64,000 bases of DNA from Sugiyamaella lignohabitans. Lineage: Eukaryota > Ascomycota > Dipodascomycetes > Dipodascales > Trichomonascaceae. Below are positions 61,097 to 64,000 of the stretch, one piece after another (within the stretch, counting starts at the first letter, position 1; each line of letters begins with the position of its first letter). The DNA is taken from contig NC_031674.1 of assembly GCF_001640025.1 (NCBI RefSeq), positions 3,410,001 through 3,474,000 on the forward strand. The letters are read 5' to 3'. The translations under genes and the position numbers were made by a program. Under the pieces are notes generated by a model that ran no database searches, was not told where the DNA came from, and saw only the letters and a list, made by a program, of their open reading frames with translations.

Positions 61097-63481
61097 ATGC
61101 GATATTTGGACCCAGGGGGGAGTTTGGCACTCCTGAAATTGTTCAGGCCCTTCCCCTTGCTTGGACAAAATTCAAAATATTTAAATAAAGGAATTGCTAA
61201 ACTTTCAGCAGATCATGAAATCAGTTATGCTCGCTTTGTTAGCAATGTGAGTGTGGATCGCTCAGTTGCAATTAGTTCTAATGTGACAAAGGTACCTCCA
61301 TCCAAGCAAGTTTCCGAATCGAATTTAAAATCTAGGAATAAGACGCTATCTGATACAAAGGGGAAGAAAGAGAAAACTAAACGACTGATGGGTTTGCGCT
61401 TACTGGACCTGGTCAAATTTGGGACGTTGGATATTGAAATGGCTAGAGTTGTCAAGGCTAAAACGGTGGTGGCTTATGTGAACATGAAGAGAGTGTCTGA
61501 AAAGGGCGAATCCCGCCTGCTTCCTCCCTCGTCGTATCACAAGCTGAAGTCTCCTCAAGTATTGGAAACTGTTACGGTTTTGGCACTTATTTTGGAATCG
61601 GTGAATCACACTGGCAAACTGAGAAAGGTCGAAGAGGCGTCGTTCCGTCGGCTTAGCTCATTTTTGAGCTTTCAACAAGAACAAAAAGACTATTTTGCCT
61701 TAAAAGAGGGTAATAGCTCTACTCAAGCCGGCATAGAAACTGAGAGGTCATTTATATATCAAGCATTGAAAGCTAACGGGTATGACATGAATGATCTAAG
61801 AACATGGATTGATTGCCTTCGAGCAAAAACGTTTCGTGATGCGAAAAACATTTTTGAGCGCTCTTCTCACACAGATAGATGGCCAGAATTCCTAGCTCTC
61901 TTCACTGTTCGCAGAAGAATTTTGAGTCGGTTGGAGGCACACGAAGCACTACGGTTATTCCAGCACACATTGCCCGCTATAGATAAGAACTGGCAATTCG
62001 CTTTGTTTATAGAAACACTACGCATTGTTCATCAATGGCATATTGAATTTGTCCCAACGCTGTGTCAATTTTTTCTACGACATTCAGATGTTAGCCTTAA
62101 AACATCTTATTACTACAATCAAATGATGTGGCTTGTGAGCAAATTCGGTACAAGGTGGAGCCAGGATGACTCACTGATATTGGCAGAATCTCTCCAATTG
62201 ATTGCTGCTGATATGTCCAAGGCAAATATTCCTATCGATACCAAAGGATATCTTGCTATTGCATATATTACCGGGGCAGGACCCGCTAGTGATCGAGCCA
62301 GGACTGTTTTGGATGTAATTAAGAGGCATGAGTATGACTATTCAAGAGAAGAATTAATGGCTCAGAAAGTGTGGGCTGAAATGATGAAAACCAAACTCAA
62401 CTCTGGAAAGAAGCATAGCCAGGAGCTCGAATATGAAAACAACAACGATGAATATGAAAGTAACGATTATAATGACGACTACGAGCAAAGTCCAAACAAA
62501 AATGAAAGAAAAGAAAACAAAAACCTATCTGCATCTAATAATTCAAATACTGCTATTGGTCTATTTCCATATATCCACGGTGTATATGCTATGGAAATAT
62601 TACTAGCCCAAGATACTTATGAAGCACTTCAATTGTTCGACAATATACCCCCAAATGATCGAATTGCCATGATATGGGGCCTGTTGATGACTAAGTTAAG
62701 AGAGCTTGGCGACATGAATTCCGAAGCATTTGAGATACTTTGGAATAGAATTCGTACAGAAAATGTGTCACTGACCCCATTCTTGATTCAACGGATATGT
62801 GAATGTCTGAAGGACACCGATGGGGCCTTCAAAATATTGAACGAGGTGATGGCCTCATCTCCTAAGGCAGCTAACTCGCTCCTACGTTCAGGAACTGTTG
62901 CATCGTTTTTGAGCGTTCGAAAATTTGAAGATCTGAATAAAGTTCGGTACTTTCTCTCGAATTTTCAGCGCCGCTCTTTTGAGATTTATGATGAGCTGCT
63001 TGCTGGAGAAGCCATGTATGATAAAGAAAAGTTCTGGGATACTTATACGTTGTTTAGAAATGACGGATATGATCCTAAGGTGTCGACGCTTACATCGTTG
63101 TGCCGTGCAGCTGCTGATGTTACGATAACTTGGGGCGAGTTATTTGCAGTCCAACGAGCAGTTGTTGAATTCAAAACTTGGGTTAGAGGCGCTGCGTCCG
63201 ATGGCTCGGACAAGGGTGATGTGTTGAAGCTTTACCCCACTGCCGAGCTATTCCATCGATACATAATTATGATAGGAAGAGCCAACTATGATCAAGAACT
63301 TGTAGAGGTTCTACCTTGGATGGAGCGAATCCAGTTTAAACCCAACAAAATCTGTCTCTGTGCTTTGATCACATACTCCCCTAATGGCAAGCACCTGTTT
63401 GCACATGGACAAAAGGTGGGTGGAGAATGGCCAACTCAATACGAAGTCGACCAATATGCTCACTATAGCAAGCTAAAATAA
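61097..63481 (+). CDS. Probable mitochondrial pentatricopeptide-type (PPR) protein
   Basis: A 794-residue helical protein with a presequence-like N-terminus (LALLKLFRPFPLLGQNSKYL) and mostly repeated helix pairs thereafter. The last 100 residues (AELFHRYIIMIGRANYDQEL, EVLPWMERIQFKPNKICLCA) are PPR-like: two helices per repeat and a P-N-x-x pattern. Similar layout is seen in Saccharomycotina proteins acting on mitochondrial mRNA stability or translation, but the orthologue is not identified. An acidic Asn-rich linker (about 450-490) splits the repeat region. ATG at 61097 is the first in frame. Confidence 0.65.
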   Translation: MRYLDPGGSLALLKLFRPFPLLGQNSKYLNKGIAKLSADHEISYARFVSNVSVDRSVAISSNVTKVPPSKQVSESNLKSRNKTLSDTKGKKEKTKRLMGLRLLDLVKFGTLDIEMARVVKAKTVVAYVNMKRVSEKGESRLLPPSSYHKLKSPQVLETVTVLALILESVNHTGKLRKVEEASFRRLSSFLSFQQEQKDYFALKEGNSSTQAGIETERSFIYQALKANGYDMNDLRTWIDCLRAKTFRDAKNIFERSSHTDRWPEFLALFTVRRRILSRLEAHEALRLFQHTLPAIDKNWQFALFIETLRIVHQWHIEFVPTLCQFFLRHSDVSLKTSYYYNQMMWLVSKFGTRWSQDDSLILAESLQLIAADMSKANIPIDTKGYLAIAYITGAGPASDRARTVLDVIKRHEYDYSREELMAQKVWAEMMKTKLNSGKKHSQELEYENNNDEYESNDYNDDYEQSPNKNERKENKNLSASNNSNTAIGLFPYIHGVYAMEILLAQDTYEALQLFDNIPPNDRIAMIWGLLMTKLRELGDMNSEAFEILWNRIRTENVSLTPFLIQRICECLKDTDGAFKILNEVMASSPKAANSLLRSGTVASFLSVRKFEDLNKVRYFLSNFQRRSFEIYDELLAGEAMYDKEKFWDTYTLFRNDGYDPKVSTLTSLCRAAADVTITWGELFAVQRAVVEFKTWVRGAASDGSDKGDVLKLYPTAELFHRYIIMIGRANYDQELVEVLPWMERIQFKPNKICLCALITYSPNGKHLFAHGQKVGGEWPTQYEVDQYAHYSKLK

Positions 63482-63572
63482 ATTATTTATTGTATTAAAA
63501 ATCATGTAACCGTAATGCAAATTATTTATAACACCTCGTTGTCTACGTTCTAATGCCGTTTCTGATAGTCCC

Positions 63573-64000
63573 CTATATCAAAGTGTTCACCCGATCCACC
63601 AAATCTTCAATATGATGATCGAAAGATTCTGGGGCGACTACTTTTAATGCTTTCGCTAATTCAAATAAATATTCGCGGTTCTCGCCACTGGGGCCTCTAG
63701 AATCCACAATGTGCTGAGCTAATTGTTGAGGATCTTGTGGTCCAACAAAAGCTTCATTTTCAGGCGTACCAATATACACGTTACAATTCACAGTTTCACC
63801 CAATTTTTCAATTATTTCTTCTGAAACTGGTTCGCCATGCTCGTCAACAATGCCCACCTTTGAGATTTGAAACACTACCGTAGCCTCTGTATAACCATTT
63901 TTTTCACGGTGATCTAAATATTCCTTCACAAATTTGATATTTTCTTTTTTGATTCGATAAGCGACTCCCCAAGTAATATCGTCATTAGAAGATGGATGAG
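63573..64000 (-). CDS. GCG1: ChaC-type gamma-glutamylcyclotransferase, N-terminus cut by window end
   Basis: The enzyme degrades reduced glutathione to 5-oxoproline and Cys-Gly in the cytosol. The reading frame continues past 64000. Visible residues include WGVAYRIKKENIKFVKEYLD, LDHREKNGYTEATV (the Glu in REK.GY is the expected catalytic acid region), VYIGTPENEAFVGP, and SRGPSGENREYLFELAKAL, all in ChaC-family order. The C-terminus ends DLVDRVNTLI. The N-terminal glycine loop lies outside the window. Confidence 0.9.
   Translation of the reverse strand, partial: HPSSNDDITWGVAYRIKKENIKFVKEYLDHREKNGYTEATVVFQISKVGIVDEHGEPVSEEIIEKLGETVNCNVYIGTPENEAFVGPQDPQQLAQHIVDSRGPSGENREYLFELAKALKVVAPESFDHHIEDLVDRVNTLI

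Noticed and set aside
60948..61130. 60-codon minus-strand frame in the MSY1/PPR-like gap
   Set aside because: It overlaps the start of the plus-strand gene and lies in a short divergent promoter.
1..64000. tRNA, rRNA or snoRNA genes
   Set aside because: GGTTCGA-type B-box strings (for example near 12987 and 46486) lack a matching A box and foldable acceptor stem; no C/D-box pair with clear terminal stems was found in the introns inspected. A covariance-model scan would be decisive.

Overview
The window is nuclear DNA of an ascomycete yeast, most likely an early-branching budding yeast of the Trichomonascaceae/Dipodascaceae side (Sugiyamaella-, Blastobotrys- or Yarrowia-like). Three things point there: single-copy yeast orthologues packed on both strands; 14 reconstructable spliceosomal introns with GTAAGT/GTGAGT-type donors whose CTAAC branch point lies only 6-12 bases before the acceptor, as known in Yarrowia; and genes absent from Saccharomyces cerevisiae (a Rab4-like GTPase, an RBM26/Rmn1-like PWI-RRM protein). 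The genus is an inference.

Layout. 0-9 kb: tail of an NIT3-type amidase, Rab4-like GTPase, gamma-tubulin TUB4, a divergent PIP-kinase-like protein, MTA phosphorylase MEU1. 9-21 kb: POM34, alternative NADH dehydrogenase, cytochrome b5 reductase CBR1, aspartate kinase HOM3, PSR1-type phosphatase, SOF1. 21-31 kb: STIMATE-family membrane protein, COX17 (65 codons in three exons), KHA1, a secreted clan GH-A-like hydrolase and a secreted protein of unknown function. 31-45 kb: BRL1/BRR6, ASE1, a retropepsin-like protein lacking the DTG motif, ABZ2, SER2, the Rmn1-like protein, SSL2. 45-64 kb: a single-pass membrane protein with a PPSY motif, SRP40, MPR1-type acetyltransferase, NIT2, a coiled-coil protein, a 2401-residue FAB1 carrying TPR-like repeats, MSY1, a probable PPR protein and a truncated ChaC-type GCG1.

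The genes are mostly unrelated housekeeping functions, not an operon-like cluster. Loose themes are mitochondrial respiration (NDH2-type enzyme, COX17, MSY1, PPR-like protein), nuclear envelope and spindle (POM34, BRL1, TUB4, ASE1), ribosome biogenesis (SOF1, SRP40), amino-acid and sulfur metabolism (HOM3, SER2, MEU1) and glutathione turnover and repair (NIT3-type, NIT2, GCG1).

The strongest non-genic signal is a family of GC-rich inverted-repeat elements (canonical length about 138 bp, built of small hairpins). Eleven pieces lie at ten positions or pairs, all in the first 27.3 kb and none after it. They sit mostly just past stop codons or between convergent genes, and one fills most of an intron. 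Other unusual points are the PIP-kinase-like protein with altered catalytic motifs, TPR repeats inside Fab1, a start codon alone on its exon in SOF1, and two tandem-repeat promoters (BRL1 and SSL2).
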